Of a stretch of DNA of 64,000 nt, positions 21,229 to 31,482 are shown one piece after another (positions within the stretch are counted from its first letter, which is position 1; each line of letters starts with the position of its first letter). The stretch is from Bathynomus jamesi (taxonomy: Eukaryota > Arthropoda > Malacostraca > Isopoda > Cirolanidae). The DNA is taken from the NCBI GenBank assembly GCA_023014485.1, contig JAJOZX010005804.1, forward strand, positions 124,001 through 188,000, in the 5' to 3' direction. The translations under genes and the position numbers were made by a program. The notes beneath the pieces are model-generated. The model ran no database searches, had not been told where the DNA came from, and worked only from the letters and a program-made list of their open reading frames with translations.

Positions 21229-21266
21229 TATAAAAAGAGACTGGGTCAAAAAACGAATAATTACCC

Positions 21267-22057
21267 TTGACTTGTTTCAGTCTATCTTGAACATGGAGAA
21301 AAAATTAAAAAAAAAAATTTTTTTAATAAATTTACCAACCCTACCCTATATACCATATATGTCAACTCTGCATACTGGATGCCTTCTAGCTCAAGGCTTC
21401 TTATTGTTAATATGAAAACAAATCATACATTCATTAGACTCAGACCAATAAAACTTTCCAACATTCAACACTAATACCATTAAGCCTTCAATTACCATTT
21501 ACCAAGAAATCCATACTAGGCCTATTTAGTCTAACCAATGTAATAGTTCTTTGCTAAGATTCAATGCATAACCTACTTTGTCCGGCCATTTCGAGTTTTT
21601 TGTAATAGCTTTATTCCACGTTGAGTAAAAAGACCTATTTTTATTAAAAGATGCAACGCCATTCTTTTCTGCCCCCATAACTTTCATAACCTAATATCTG
21701 ATGCAGCCCTTATTTTTTTACGGGGTTGTACGTCCAAACGGAGTTGGAAATGTCATTGAGCCCTAATCAAAACACATTACTGTCACTACTGCCAGAAAAA
21801 TTCCCCTCACAAGTCTAAAAATTCCCACTTTCCTTTCCACTTTTCCCTCTATTTATGGTACAATTTAATTTTTGTACAAATTTGTATAAATTTACAAAAA
21901 TACCACAGCCATCAGAATTTTGACCTTCCATTCAGAGCCAATGATTCAAAAGGTGTGAAACCAGTCAAAATTTAAGTGGCTCGGAGAGTGAAGTAAATGT
22001 TTATATCTCACACTGGCTTAAAATTTCTGCTCAAACTCTTTTGTATGCAATTATTTA
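21267..22057. other. spacer without recognisable gene
   Basis: AT-rich DNA up to the hAT-1 boundary. I see no coding sense, repeat arms or RNA gene. Confidence 0.6.
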
Positions 22058-22559
22058 CAGAGCTGTGCTCGTTACTTTATAAATGTAATGCCGTTACAGT
22101 TACAATTTTTAAAAAGTAACGAGTAACGGCACCGTTACTCGTTACCATTACTTTTAATGAAATGTAAATATATTATATATATGCATAGGTATATTATAAT
22201 TTATATATATACATAAAATATTATATTATATAAACATTCGCTTGTGCGAGTATGTGTTGGTTTGTATCCACTGGTTAATGGATAGGCTATGAAGTCTGTG
22301 CATGCCTTCATTGCGTTGTTATGACTTATAAGGCATAATATTTTCAAAAAAAGTGAAACAAAATTACTGCAAGATTTATTACTAGGAATTGCAACATAAC
22401 ACAGGATGTAGCATACTATTGATACTAATTTACTAATGTTAGAATATACCAGGAAAGTTTAGTTTTGCAAAACAATAATACGAAATACTAAAGAAATGAA
22501 TCAAATAAGTTATTGTGCATGGCAATGATAATTGAAATTTATTAGCTAAATATACAAAC

Positions 22560-22771
22560 TTAAGAACTATTATTCAAAAGACCTTTATTGGCCTTTAAGA
22601 AAACAAGCTTCTCAAAAGTTGTATCTAAGAGCGAGCCTTGTTTCGGACGCAGTATATCCTTCCCTACTGAAAAAAATCCGCTCAACAGCGGTACTAGATG
22701 GTATAGGAGTGTTAAGTTTAATAAACATATTTTTAAAGTTAGTGGATGGGAAGGATGCAGAGCTAACGTGC
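22560..22771 (-). pseudogene. hAT-1 transposase C-terminal dimerisation segment
   Basis: The minus-strand reading next to the BEL-2 insertion gives LNTPIPSSTAVER, then FSVGKDILRPKQGSLLDTTF and EKLVFLKANK. These are the conserved blocks of the hAT dimerisation domain (compare SSxxVERxFS...R..L). A frame change separates the SSTAVER block from the rest. The catalytic RNase H-fold and DNA-binding parts are absent. BEL-2 inserted just upstream of the block in the transposase orientation. Confidence 0.75.
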
Positions 22772-23487
22772 TATGGAAAACTGATGAGTGGGTAGTTGGG
22801 AGGTAACGAAAATGGTTCACTGAGTAGGTAGGTAGTTAATCTAACAATTATTAAATTCCTTTTATGTCAATAACTGGGTGGATGAAACCAATTGGTTGCT
22901 CACCAGAGTTATTCTCCACACTAGTATTTATATACTGTGTGAGAAGAGCGTGCTCGGTAATAGATACACATTACCGATCAACCAACCGGGGAAAACACCA
23001 AGACAACGCTGGTGGAAAAAACCCCGCGAAGAGGAGAAAAGCGGAACGAAAACGAGGAACAGGGGCGAAAGGACGCAACTGGAGAAGGGACGAGAACAGA
23101 CACCGAAGAAAGATCCCCACCAGCAAGTACGCTCTCGACAATTATACAAGGAGAAAAGAGACTCTCTAATAACTAGCAGTAAGTGACTAATTGTGTTTTT
23201 AACCCAGTTTAGGTAGATTCATTAAATTAAGCTGGGTCAGACAACTTAGGCCTACATTGTGGCCTAAGACCCAGCATCAACTCAGCTTAACAAAGGTAAA
23301 GGTAGATTGCCCTAACCTAGTTTGGTGAGGAATCCTACTGTGGACCTCAATTTATCTGCCCGCTCTGGACCATTTCCGGAATCTCAAGGCTGAACCCTCT
23401 AGGCTAAACTTGATCTACTCTATAGTTAGACTGGAGAAATAAGGGGTGGGTTAATTGTGGACCAATTCAGACAGAGCATTTTTCACA
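22772..23487 (+). repeat. BEL-2 5' LTR
   Basis: Pairs with 27520-28221. The two differ by small indels, for example a 14-base segment after TCTCAAGGCT present only in the 5' copy near 23390. It ends TTTTTCACA. Downstream, after one T, TGGTGGTCCGCGTGTGGGG (23489 on) is the primer-binding site. Confidence 0.92.
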
Positions 23488-24011
23488 TTGGTGGTCCGCG
23501 TGTGGGGAATAAACAAACCTTAACCTTACTTAACAAAAATTGCAGAATTAGGCTAAATGGTCTAGCCTAAGCCTAACCTAATCAAGCCTAAAGTAACAAA
23601 CTTGCCTAATTAGGTCTACAACCTAGGGCCTAACTGGAAACATTTACATTTAAGGAGTCTCATTTCTTATAACTTAGACTGAGTGACACAAAGTACTTGG
23701 GGGGATTAAACCAAATTTAAAACGACTGTTTTGTCTGTGATCTCTCTTCTCTGGTAATTTCTTCTTGTCCTATATTTCATTACGATCCCCAGTTAAACAA
23801 CATTAGTGAACAAGCATTTAAAATGCATACAACTCCAAGCATCCAATTCTTCTTTTAAGGAAGAATCACTCAACAGATTTTTTCAACAGGCACATGCATT
23901 CCTTGCAATCTGTGTATATATATATATGTATATATACACTGTACTCTTTACATGTGCCACAAATACACTCAACCTATCTGAACATAAGCAAGGATTGCAT
24001 GGGTTACTCAA
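23488..24011 (+). other. BEL-2 leader and replaced gag start
   Basis: 23488-23800 matches the BEL-3 leader (41197-41500). After CCCAGTTAAACAA near 23800 the sequence stops matching and becomes unrelated DNA with a short (TA)n tract near 23918-23937, leading into the minisatellite. No gag start codon region remains. Confidence 0.75.
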
Positions 24012-24548
24012 AAGGGTCTTATGGCCTACTTTGGCCATAGCCCAAACACTGAACCTTGGTCTTATGGCCTACTTTGGCCATAGCCCAAACACTGAACCTT
24101 GGTCTTGTGGCCTACTGTGGCCATAGCCCAAACAACTGAACCTTGGTCTTATGGCCTACCGTGGCCATGGGCCAAACAATGAGCCTTGGTCTTATGGCCT
24201 ACCTTGGCCATGGGCCAAACAATGAGCCTTGGTCTTATGGCCTACCTTGGCCATGGGCCAAACAATGAGCCTTGGTCTTATGGCCTACCTTGGCCATGGG
24301 CCAAACAACTGAGCCTTGGTCTTATGGCCTACCTTGACCATGGGCCAAACAATAAAGGCCTTATGGCCTACCTTGGCCATGGGCCAAACAATAAAGGTCT
24401 TATGGTCTACCTTGGCCATGGGCCAAACAATAAGGGTCTTATGGCCTACCTTGGCCATGGGCCAAACAATAAGGGTCTTATGGCCTACCTTGGCCATAGG
24501 GAAAACTATTACAAGGGTCTTATGGCCTCCCTTGGCCAGAGACCAAAC
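24012..24548 (+). repeat. minisatellite, 39-43 bp units
   Basis: About twelve tandem units are built on GGTCTTATGGCCTACCTTGG followed by CCATGGGCCAAACAAT. The left units are 43 bp and carry GAGCCTT or GAACCTT. The right units are 39 bp and carry AAGG; being a multiple of three, they give a 13-residue repeat in one frame. There is no sign that it is a real protein. The array sits exactly where gag has been deleted from BEL-2. Confidence 0.93.
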
Positions 24549-27281
24549 AATACAAAATAAGACCCAGACTATGGATAAACCAAAGACTGTTCCCAGAGAC
24601 CAACTAGCTACAGCCAAACAGACAAAACTTGATACTGTAGAATCAAATGTGACCAACTGTAATACATGAACACCTATATTACAGAACTTTAATATAACTG
24701 TAGCCTAATCTCATTTCTGACCTTGTGAAGATCTTACTGAGGTTCAGGTTAGATAAATATGCCGTACAAAGTGACATTTCAAAGGCATTTTTGAGAATAA
24801 ATCTAAAAAATGAATATGACAAGAACCAACTTAGGTTCTTATGGTTCAGGGATCCATTTGATTTGAATAAAGGGTTCATAACCTATAGATTTAATGTTGT
24901 GTTGTTTGGAGCCAATTGCTCACCTAGCCTATTAGCATTGACAATTAGACATCATTTGAACCAGTTTAATAACTCTTTAACATTGAACTTCCTTAAGGAA
25001 CATTTTACGTAGACAATCTAATAGGCTCAACAACAACAAAATCTGAATTATCTGAAGTCTATGAACACTCTCAGAACATTATGCAACAAGGTAACTTTGA
25101 ACTTAGAGAGTGGATTTCAAATGATGAGGATTTAAACAAAAAGATTTTAAAGGATAATAATGGTCTTACTGAGCCATCAGACAGAGTTAAAACTTTAGGT
25201 ATGAACTGGTATTTGGATGCAACTTCTAACAGTCATGATTCAATCTGTATTAACAATCATAATTATACAGAAGTTGCAACCAAGTACTGGATAGGCCATG
25301 CACAACAAAAAGAGTACAATAAAGAGTTAGAATTCTTAACTAATGGGAAACAAACAAAAGAACCTGTACCATCAGTAGTTGTGGATCTAAACTTGTTCAG
25401 AGATGAGGAAGGCCTTCTAAGGTGTAAAGGGAGATTAGACAAATCAAAACTGTCATACAAAAGCAAACATCCAATCCTTTTACCTAGATTTAGCTATTTG
25501 ACAACATTAATCATCAGAAAAACACACAATGATGTATATCATATGGGGGTACCACCAGGGGCGGATTAACATTTTCTGGGCCTTAGGCTTAGTATGTATG
25601 ATCGGGCCCTTTTATTCATATACTATAAAAATTTAATTTTCATTGAGGGAGTAATGCATAATAGCGCACAAAACAAGTGTGAACGTGGTTGAACGTGTTT
25701 ACAGCGCTGTGACTTGTGGCTAGGCTACAAATATCATAATTGATGCACATCGAGTGGGAGCATTTGCATAAAATTGACTGTCAGGATATTATTAATGAAT
25801 TCGCAGGCAAAAAATGTCGCAAATTACAATTTTAAATATTTCTATTATTATATATGTATTTCAATTTTTATGTATCTCATTTTCCGAAATAAATACTTTT
25901 GTTTGATTGTTTTTTTTTACTTACACACATATTTTTGGCGGGCCCCTAAGACATCCGGGCCTTAGGCTTCAGCCTGTGCAGCCTATAGGGCTATCCGCCA
26001 CTGGGTACCACAGACACTAACTACATTAAGAAAAACTTATTGGATACCCAAGGGAAGGATCACTGTTAAAACAGTCCTGAGTGAGTGTGTCACATGTAGG
26101 CGTATTCATGCTAGGCCCTATAGGAAACCAAATCCTCCTGCTTTGCCAGAGGAGAGAGTTACTCTCAACAGACCCTTTGAGACTGTAGGCATTGACTATA
26201 CAGGAGCATTGACTGTAGGGGTGGTTGACACTGAACAAAAAATGTACATTGTACTGTTTACATGTGCTGCCTCACGAGCTGTTTATTTGGATGTTGTGGA
26301 GGACCTTACAGCAGAATCTTTTGTTGCTGTCTTTAAGAGATTCTGTGCACGACATTCAGTACCAAAGACAGTTTGGACTGACAATGCTACATATTTCAAG
26401 GCTGGTGAACAAGTCATCCACGACTTGTTAGCGATGAACTCACACAATTATATATACAAAATTCAAACATAAAGTGGAAGTATATTCCGGTTGCCTCTCC
26501 TTGGTATGGTTCTATCTGGGAGAGGAATATACAAACAGTAAAGAATTGCTTGAAGAAAGCAATTGGTAAAAAACAGATACACTTATTTGAGTTGCTCACT
26601 CTCCTGGCTGAGATTGAGAACATCATCAACAATAGACCACTCACTTATGTGAGTGACAACATTAATGACCCGGAACCATTAACTCCAAATCATTTGATTC
26701 GGGGAGAACAAGTTAGTCTCCTGCCGGACTACAATATAGACTCTTGAGAAGACCCAAACTGGACTCAACGACATGATGAGCTCCAGACTAAGTTACAACA
26801 TTTAACTAGAGTTAAAGCTCATTTCATTAAACAGTGGAAAACTGAGTACTTGATGGGTCTAAGGGAGAGACATAAACAAATGACTAAGAAGGATTGGTCT
26901 GACACAATTAAGGTAGGGGACCTTGTTCTCATACATGACAGTACTCCAAGACAATACTGGCCTCTGGCTAGAGTTTTAGAACTCAGACCAGGGGCAGACG
27001 GGGTAACAAGAGTGGTCAAATTAAGGACTTCAACGGGTGACACAACAAGAGACATTTCTCTTTTGTACCCTTTAGAGTCTGGACCCAAAACAATGGACTT
27101 TGGAGAACCTTCTCCACTGACAGTAACAACTGGAGACACTGAACTTCCAGTAACTATTCCTTTGACAGTAGGAGTGGTAACGCATCCTACTACAACATTG
27201 ACAGACACAAGACCTCAGCGACAAACAGCATTAAAGGCGCGACTATTTTTACAACAAAAAATAGATGCTGGGGAATTGTAA
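24549..27281 (+). pseudogene. BEL-2 gag-pol remnant
   Basis: Pieces align with BEL-3. 24557-24700 is gag (near 42452-42590). It jumps at about 24703 to RT (near 44038). It jumps again at about 25246, after MNWYLDATSNS, to the region before integrase (near 45490). Integrase follows, with HPILLPRFSYL, GIDYTGALTVG, WTDNATYF and WERNIQTVKN, and the C-terminal tail to QQKIDAGEL (27281). The 448-bp MITE interrupts it at 25556-26003. Further point changes include a stop near 26745 and an indel near 26430. A base missing at about 25007 removes the polymerase box frame. Confidence 0.88.
25556..26003. mobile_element. hAT MITE inside BEL-2
   Basis: Ends CAGGGGCGGAT and ATCCGCCACTG are inverted. The perfect 8-bp TSD GGTACCAC occupies 25548-25555 and 26004-26011. 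BEL-3 has the unfilled site, with one GGTACCAC at about 45790. The body contains GGGCCTTAGGC-type motifs near both ends and no ORF of note. Confidence 0.95.
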
Positions 27282-27519
27282 TTTTATCTTCTAACTTTCA
27301 CTTTTTCTTTTCTTATGGTAAAGACCATAGACAGTTTCATCCTATGGATGTATATTTTCTCTTCTAATTAAATGCTACAGCTTCTCCATGAGAAGGTGAG
27401 GATAGGCACTGTTAATTACATTAACAAGCATTTACAGTCAAATGGTTAGCTAGTCTACACTCAGACATAAAAATTGGTGACAATGACACCAAAATTTTTA
27501 TCTCCCGGGGCCCCCAGTA

Positions 27520-28221
27520 TATGGAAAACTGATGAGTGGGTAGTTGGGAGGTAACGAAAATGGTTCACTGAGTAGGTAGGTAGTTAATCTAACAATTATT
27601 AAATTCCTTTTATGTCAATAACTGGGTGGATGAAACCAATTGGTTGCTCACCAGAGTTATTCTCAACACTAGTATTTATATACTGTGTGAGAAGAGCGTG
27701 CTCGGTAATAGATACACATTACCGATCAACCAACCGGGGAAAAAACCAAGACAACGCTGGTGGAAAAAGCCCCGCGAAGAGGAGAAAAGCGGAACGAAAA
27801 CGAGGAACGGGGGCGAAAGGACGCAACTGGAGAAGGGACGAGAACAGACACCGAAGAAAGATCCCCACCAGCAAGTACGCTCTCGACAATTATACAAGGA
27901 GAAAAGAGACTCTAATAACTAGCAGTAAGTGACTAATTGTGTTTTTAACCCAGTTTAGGTAGATTCATTAAATTAAGCTGGGTCAGACAACTTAGGCCTA
28001 CATTGTGGCCTAAGACCCAGCATCAACTCATAGCTTAACAAAGGTAAAGGTAGATTGCCCTAACCTAGTTTGGTGAGGAATCCTACTGTGGACCTCAATT
28101 TATCTGCCCGCTCTGGACCATTTCCGGAATCTCAAGGCTAGACTTGATCTACTCTATAGTTAGACTGGAGAAATAAGGGGTGGGTTAATTGTGGACCAAT
28201 TCATACAGAGCATTTTTCGCA
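27520..28221 (+). repeat. BEL-2 3' LTR
   Basis: It starts TATGG after a C-rich tract (CCCGGGGCCCCCAG, about 27504-27517) in place of a polypurine tract. It ends TTTTTCGCA. The sequence matches 22772-23487 apart from a few indels and substitutions. Confidence 0.92.
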
Positions 28222-29151
28222 GTGCCGTGGAGGCCCAGATAAGAGGAATGACGAAACCTCTGTTGAACTTAGGTCCCTCCCTGCTCCCGGGTCGCCTTTT
28301 TACTTTGACAGTGCCGTCAGTGTAGTGGGAGAGGGTGGATGGGGGTAGGCTGCCAGCATGCCAACGGCCAACATGCATACCTCGCTCATAGTGAAGGGAC
28401 AAATTTTTAACGGTTAATGAATAATGAGTGAGGATCGAAAGAAACTAATTGCGAGCTACGATAAAAAAGTAACGAGTAACGACTAACGAATGTATTTCCC
28501 TAAAAAAGTAACGTTGTTACTGAAAGAGTTACTTGATTTGAAATGTAACGCCGTTACCGCTGCCGTTACTAAAAAAGTACCGCGTTACGTAACGGCCGTT
28601 ACTTGTAACGCGTTACTACCCAGCTCTGATTATTTACATGTCATAATGCGATCGTGGACCAACTAAGTATTGGTACGCAGTCCCATAGCCAGGATTTCCC
28701 CAGGGGGGATGGGTTCGAAATTGTAGAAGGACGGATCTTTTGGTGTAACGACCTAGTCACTGCGGAGGGGGTTTAGAGTAGTTTGTGAAGTTAAAAAAAA
28801 TGCAAATGTGCAGTGGTGGTCCTGGCATTTTTGGCGCCCTAGGCGAGATCATGCAAAGGTGCCTTTCCTCTGTCAGCAGCATACTCTCCCCCCCCTGGTG
28901 CATAACCTCTGCCGTAATAAAACACACTGAACACATTGTCTTTAAAACACAAAGCACCTCCTTCATTTATTGTTCTTAGCTTCAAGTAAGAACAAGTTGT
29001 CTTGAAACAAAAACGACAAAGAAATCTTGTATGAATAATAATTGAACACTCAATAAATTCACAAACATATTGCAAACAAAATAAATATTCCAATGTATAT
29101 TGCACACAAAATAGATAAATAAAAAAACACTAATAAATCACACAATGTAGC

Positions 29152-29819
29152 TTAATCAATGATGTCATCATAGGAAATCTGCTCAGAAACCGCATGGTTA
29201 ATGCTGATGACAGCAAGACCACTGAGGCGGTCTTGCATCATGGTGGATTTCAGGTAAGTCTTGATGAGTTTGAGCTTGGAAAAGCTCCTCTCCGCTCCAG
29301 CCACTGTCATTGGAAGGGTGACAGCAACCCTGAGGGTGACCCAGAGGTTGGGATAGATCTCTGTAAGCTGCTTTTCATGGATAAACTTCAGCAGCTGAAG
29401 TGCTGTCATGCTCGTAGATGGCAGTTCAGGCAAATTCTTTAATTCCTGTGCCAACTCCCTACCATCTAGATCAGAATGTCATCGACAGCTTAAAGTGTTG
29501 CTGAGGGTTTCTGATTGCTCTGTCATCCCCTCATTTGACAAGTTTTGGAAGTTTGAGAGCACTCCAAACTTGTCTCTCACTTCTCACAAGGTCTGCAATC
29601 TTTCCTGAAGTGATGAGATAGCAGCATCCACCACCACATTGAAAAAGGTCGCCTCCAAATTTTTAAGTGCGTCATTGATGGGCTCATCAGAAGACTCATA
29701 GGAGAAGTGCCGCTTTGTGGACCTCAGCCTCTTTTGCTGGAGAACAGCCTCCACATTCATGTCTTCGCACATGTCCATGGCTGAGGTTTGTGCAGCCACA
29801 AAGCCTGTTGTTCTGTAAG
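29152..29819 (-). pseudogene. hAT-2 transposase, C-terminal half with dimerisation domain
   Basis: From the gypsy boundary downwards the minus strand reads MCEDMNVEAVLQQKRLRSTK (29799 on), and then, in another frame, LLKFIHEKQLTEIYPNLW, VTLPMTVAGAERSFSKLKLI and LSGLAVISINHAVSEQISYD (ends 29152). The AERSFSKLK...RLSGLAxxSI blocks are the hAT dimerisation domain of the ZMYM1-like family common in animals. A frame change lies near 29460-29580. The N-terminal partner lies at 33918-34510. Both pieces are on the minus strand and would be one exon before the gypsy insertion. Confidence 0.88.
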
Positions 29820-29989
29820 TGTGGTGATTTCGGTATAGAGTATCTGATGTTATCTGTTTAAAGGTGTATTATTATTTTTATCCGCTACTGTATCTAATGT
29901 TATATTCTTCTGTTTCAGAATTATGTTGTTGAAGTTTTTTGTGTAATAAAGGCTGAATTACTGTAATCTCTCAATTGAGCCTTATGACA
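29820..29989 (+). repeat. gypsy 5' LTR
   Basis: Runs TGTGGTGATTTCGG to TTATGACA. A TATATT element at about 29900 lies roughly 30 bp upstream of TTTTTTGTG. The polyadenylation signal AATAAA is at about 29945-29950. With a start near 29935 the R region would begin at TTTTTGTG, which fits the self-primer idea described for 29936-30005. Confidence 0.95.
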
Positions 29990-30005
29990 ATTTATTACAC
30001 AAAAA
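29936..30005 (+). promoter_or_regulatory. putative self-primer / primer-binding pair
   Basis: The 15 bases TTTATTACACAAAAA at 29991-30005 begin two bases after the 5' LTR, the standard primer-binding position. They are the exact reverse complement of TTTTTGTGTAATAAA at 29936-29950 inside the LTR. There is no TGG start typical of tRNA primers. If transcription starts near 29936, the 5' end of the RNA can fold back onto this site, as known for the Tf1/sushi group of gypsy elements. The complementarity is seen; the priming mode is inferred. Confidence 0.65.
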
Positions 30006-30016
30006 TTATCTGAAAC

Positions 30017-30958
30017 ATGGATCGGATTTTGCGCCCTGAACGTTTTGATGCCAGTCCAAACGCACCGGATGGAGCCCAACTGTGGAAACACTGGTTCCGA
30101 ACCTTCACAAACTTCATCGGGACCATCACCACTACTACTACTACTGCAGTAACTGGCACTGCCTCTGCTGACGCTGCATCTGCTACTGGCACTACTACTA
30201 GCAAGTTAGACATACTCATCAATTATATTTCACATAATGTATTTGAGTACATTTCTCAATGTCAGACCTATGATGAAGCCATTGAACTTCTACACGCTAC
30301 GTATATTAAGCCAAAGAATGAGGTTTTTGCTCGGCACCTCCTTGCCAGCAGGCGCCAGCTACCCGACGAATCTATCGACGACTATATTCGAACTCTGAAC
30401 AAACTGACTGTTGATTGTAACTTTACAGCTGTAACTGCCAAGCAACATCAAGAAGAGTATACTCGCGACGCTTTCATTAACGGTCTCTTGTCAACTTCAA
30501 TCAGACAACGACTTCTAGAAAACAAGAAGCTGGACTTCTCATCTGCTATCGACCAAGCTCGAGCATTAGAATTAGCCCAGCGCAATGCTAATTGTTATTC
30601 TGAACTGCCTTCTCAACTTGCAGCCTCGACCTCTATTCAATCAAAGGGTAACCCTGATATGCAGGACCATGACTCATCAGTTAATACTAGTGATACTTCA
30701 GTTATAGCCACAACCGTTAAAGCTGATCAGAAGTGCTACTTTTGCGGGAACCGTCGCCATCCACGCAGTAGGTGTCCTGCCCGTGATGCAGTATGTAATA
30801 GATGCCAGAAGAAGGGTCATTTCATGAAGGTGTGCCGTTCTGCGCCTGTCAGTGCTTCGGCTACAATGGATAGTCCAGTTCTGGCGTCTATATCAGCGGC
30901 TACTCATCGTGTTTATCTAAATCGAGTGTATATATATCGGTCGATGGACATTTGTTAA
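30017..30958 (+). CDS. gag: gypsy gag
   Basis: 313 residues starting MDRILRPERFDASPNAPDGA, 27 bp after the LTR. The N-terminal two thirds is a helical capsid-like region (QLWKHWFRTFTNF, EVFARHLLASRRQLPDESID, DYIRTLNKLTVDCNF) found in gypsy gag proteins of arthropods. Two zinc knuckles follow: CYFCGNRRHPRSRC at about residue 240 and CNRCQKKGHFMKVC at about residue 260. A threonine and alanine-rich low-complexity insert lies at about residues 38-60. It would form the particle that packages the RNA. The end overlaps the protease frame by a few bases, in the -1 relation. Confidence 0.92.
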   Translation: MDRILRPERFDASPNAPDGAQLWKHWFRTFTNFIGTITTTTTTAVTGTASADAASATGTTTSKLDILINYISHNVFEYISQCQTYDEAIELLHATYIKPKNEVFARHLLASRRQLPDESIDDYIRTLNKLTVDCNFTAVTAKQHQEEYTRDAFINGLLSTSIRQRLLENKKLDFSSAIDQARALELAQRNANCYSELPSQLAASTSIQSKGNPDMQDHDSSVNTSDTSVIATTVKADQKCYFCGNRRHPRSRCPARDAVCNRCQKKGHFMKVCRSAPVSASATMDSPVLASISAATHRVYLNRVYIYRSMDIC

Positions 30959-31482
30959 ATGCTTTAGTCGATACAGGTAGTTCACAGAGTTTTATATCTC
31001 AAGAAACGGCGCATAAATTGAACTTAAAACAGTATCCGTGTTCCAGCAGTGTACATATGGCGTCTACCTCATTCAGTTCCGCAATTAAGGAATTCTGTAA
31101 GGCAACCCTAATAGTGAGGGGATTGGAGTATCCTGAATCGAACCTCCTCCTAATGGAGAATCTGTGTGCTGACGTTGTCCTTGGTCATGACTTCCTGTCC
31201 TTACATGAAGACGTCAACGTTAAATTTGGAGGAAGTAAACCATCCCTCAACATCTGTGGGCTGGCTTCTGTAAAAACAAGCTCTCCGTCGCTATTCAGCA
31301 ATCTATCTGAAGATTGCACTCCTATTGCAACGAAATCTAGAAGATGTTCCCCCGACGATGAGAAGTTCATTGCGGCCGAGACCGACCGCCTACTGAGAGA
31401 AGGCATTATTCAACCTAGCACTTCTCCATGGCGAGCACAAGCGTTTGTTGTGAGTGGAGAAACTCGTAGAAGAGAATGGTAA
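30952..31482 (+). CDS. gypsy protease and start of RT
   Basis: A frame in -1 relation to gag, probably reached by -1 ribosomal frameshifting, which is common in this group. I see no clean slippery heptamer. The retropepsin motif is LVDTGSSQSF, with the aspartate at 30970-30972, and the second block is VVLGHDFLSLHEDVN. The frame continues into the RT entry region (EGIIQPSTSPWRAQAFVVSG) and then ends at TAA 31480-31482. The RT core is in the next frame, so one indel at about 31465-31475 interrupts what should be a single pol. Confidence 0.85.
   Translation: MLNALVDTGSSQSFISQETAHKLNLKQYPCSSSVHMASTSFSSAIKEFCKATLIVRGLEYPESNLLLMENLCADVVLGHDFLSLHEDVNVKFGGSKPSLNICGLASVKTSSPSLFSNLSEDCTPIATKSRRCSPDDEKFIAAETDRLLREGIIQPSTSPWRAQAFVVSGETRRREW

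Larger units (their letters stand above)
20340..21266 (+). mobile_element. small terminal-inverted-repeat element with zinc-ribbon ORF (Merlin/ISXO2-like?)
   Basis: Inverted ends of about 28 bp at 20340-20367 and 21239-21266 share GTTTTTTGACCCAGTC with a few mismatches further out. They enclose a short ORF with a zinc ribbon and a nested hairpin. Length is 927 bp. Flanks show no clear duplication. The zinc ribbon suggests the Merlin/ISXO2 group, but the catalytic DDE domain is missing, so the assignment is tentative. Confidence 0.55.
22772..28221 (+). mobile_element. BEL-2, BEL/Pao element with large deletions
   Basis: LTRs 22772-23487 and 27520-28221 start TATGGAAAACTGATGAG. A 4-bp direct repeat GTGC (22768-22771 and 28222-28225) flanks the element. 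Compared with BEL-3 it has lost most of gag (replaced by unrelated sequence plus a minisatellite), the gag-RT junction and an RT-RNase H segment. It carries a hAT MITE in the integrase region. It cannot code for its own movement, so it must have been copied by proteins of an intact relative. Confidence 0.93.
22058..28628 (-). mobile_element. hAT-1, internally deleted hAT shell interrupted by BEL-2
   Basis: It starts CAGAGCTGTGCTCGTTACT and ends as the inverse of CAGAGCTGGGTAGTAACG. The perfect 8-bp TSD ATTATTTA lies at 22050-22057 and 28629-28636. Both subterminal regions are full of GTAACG/CGTTAC motifs, as expected for transposase binding. After removing BEL-2 only about 1.1 kb is left, holding the C-terminal end of a hAT transposase on the minus strand. 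The shell is therefore a non-autonomous derivative. Confidence 0.92.

Noticed and set aside
22772..22820. Hammerhead-like CTGATGAG ... CGAAA at the start of the BEL-2 and BEL-3 LTRs (four places)
   Set aside because: The core words are present, but stem II would have only two pairs and no stem I or III can be drawn from the flanks. Probably chance.
24186..24656. Open frames on both strands encoding 13-residue repeats
   Set aside because: Translation of the 39-bp minisatellite; unit length changes to 43 bp on the left, and both strands are open, so not a selected protein.
28160..28402. 80-codon minus-strand open frame at the BEL-2/hAT-1 border
   Set aside because: It begins outside the LTR in the noncoding part of the hAT-1 shell and has no domain.
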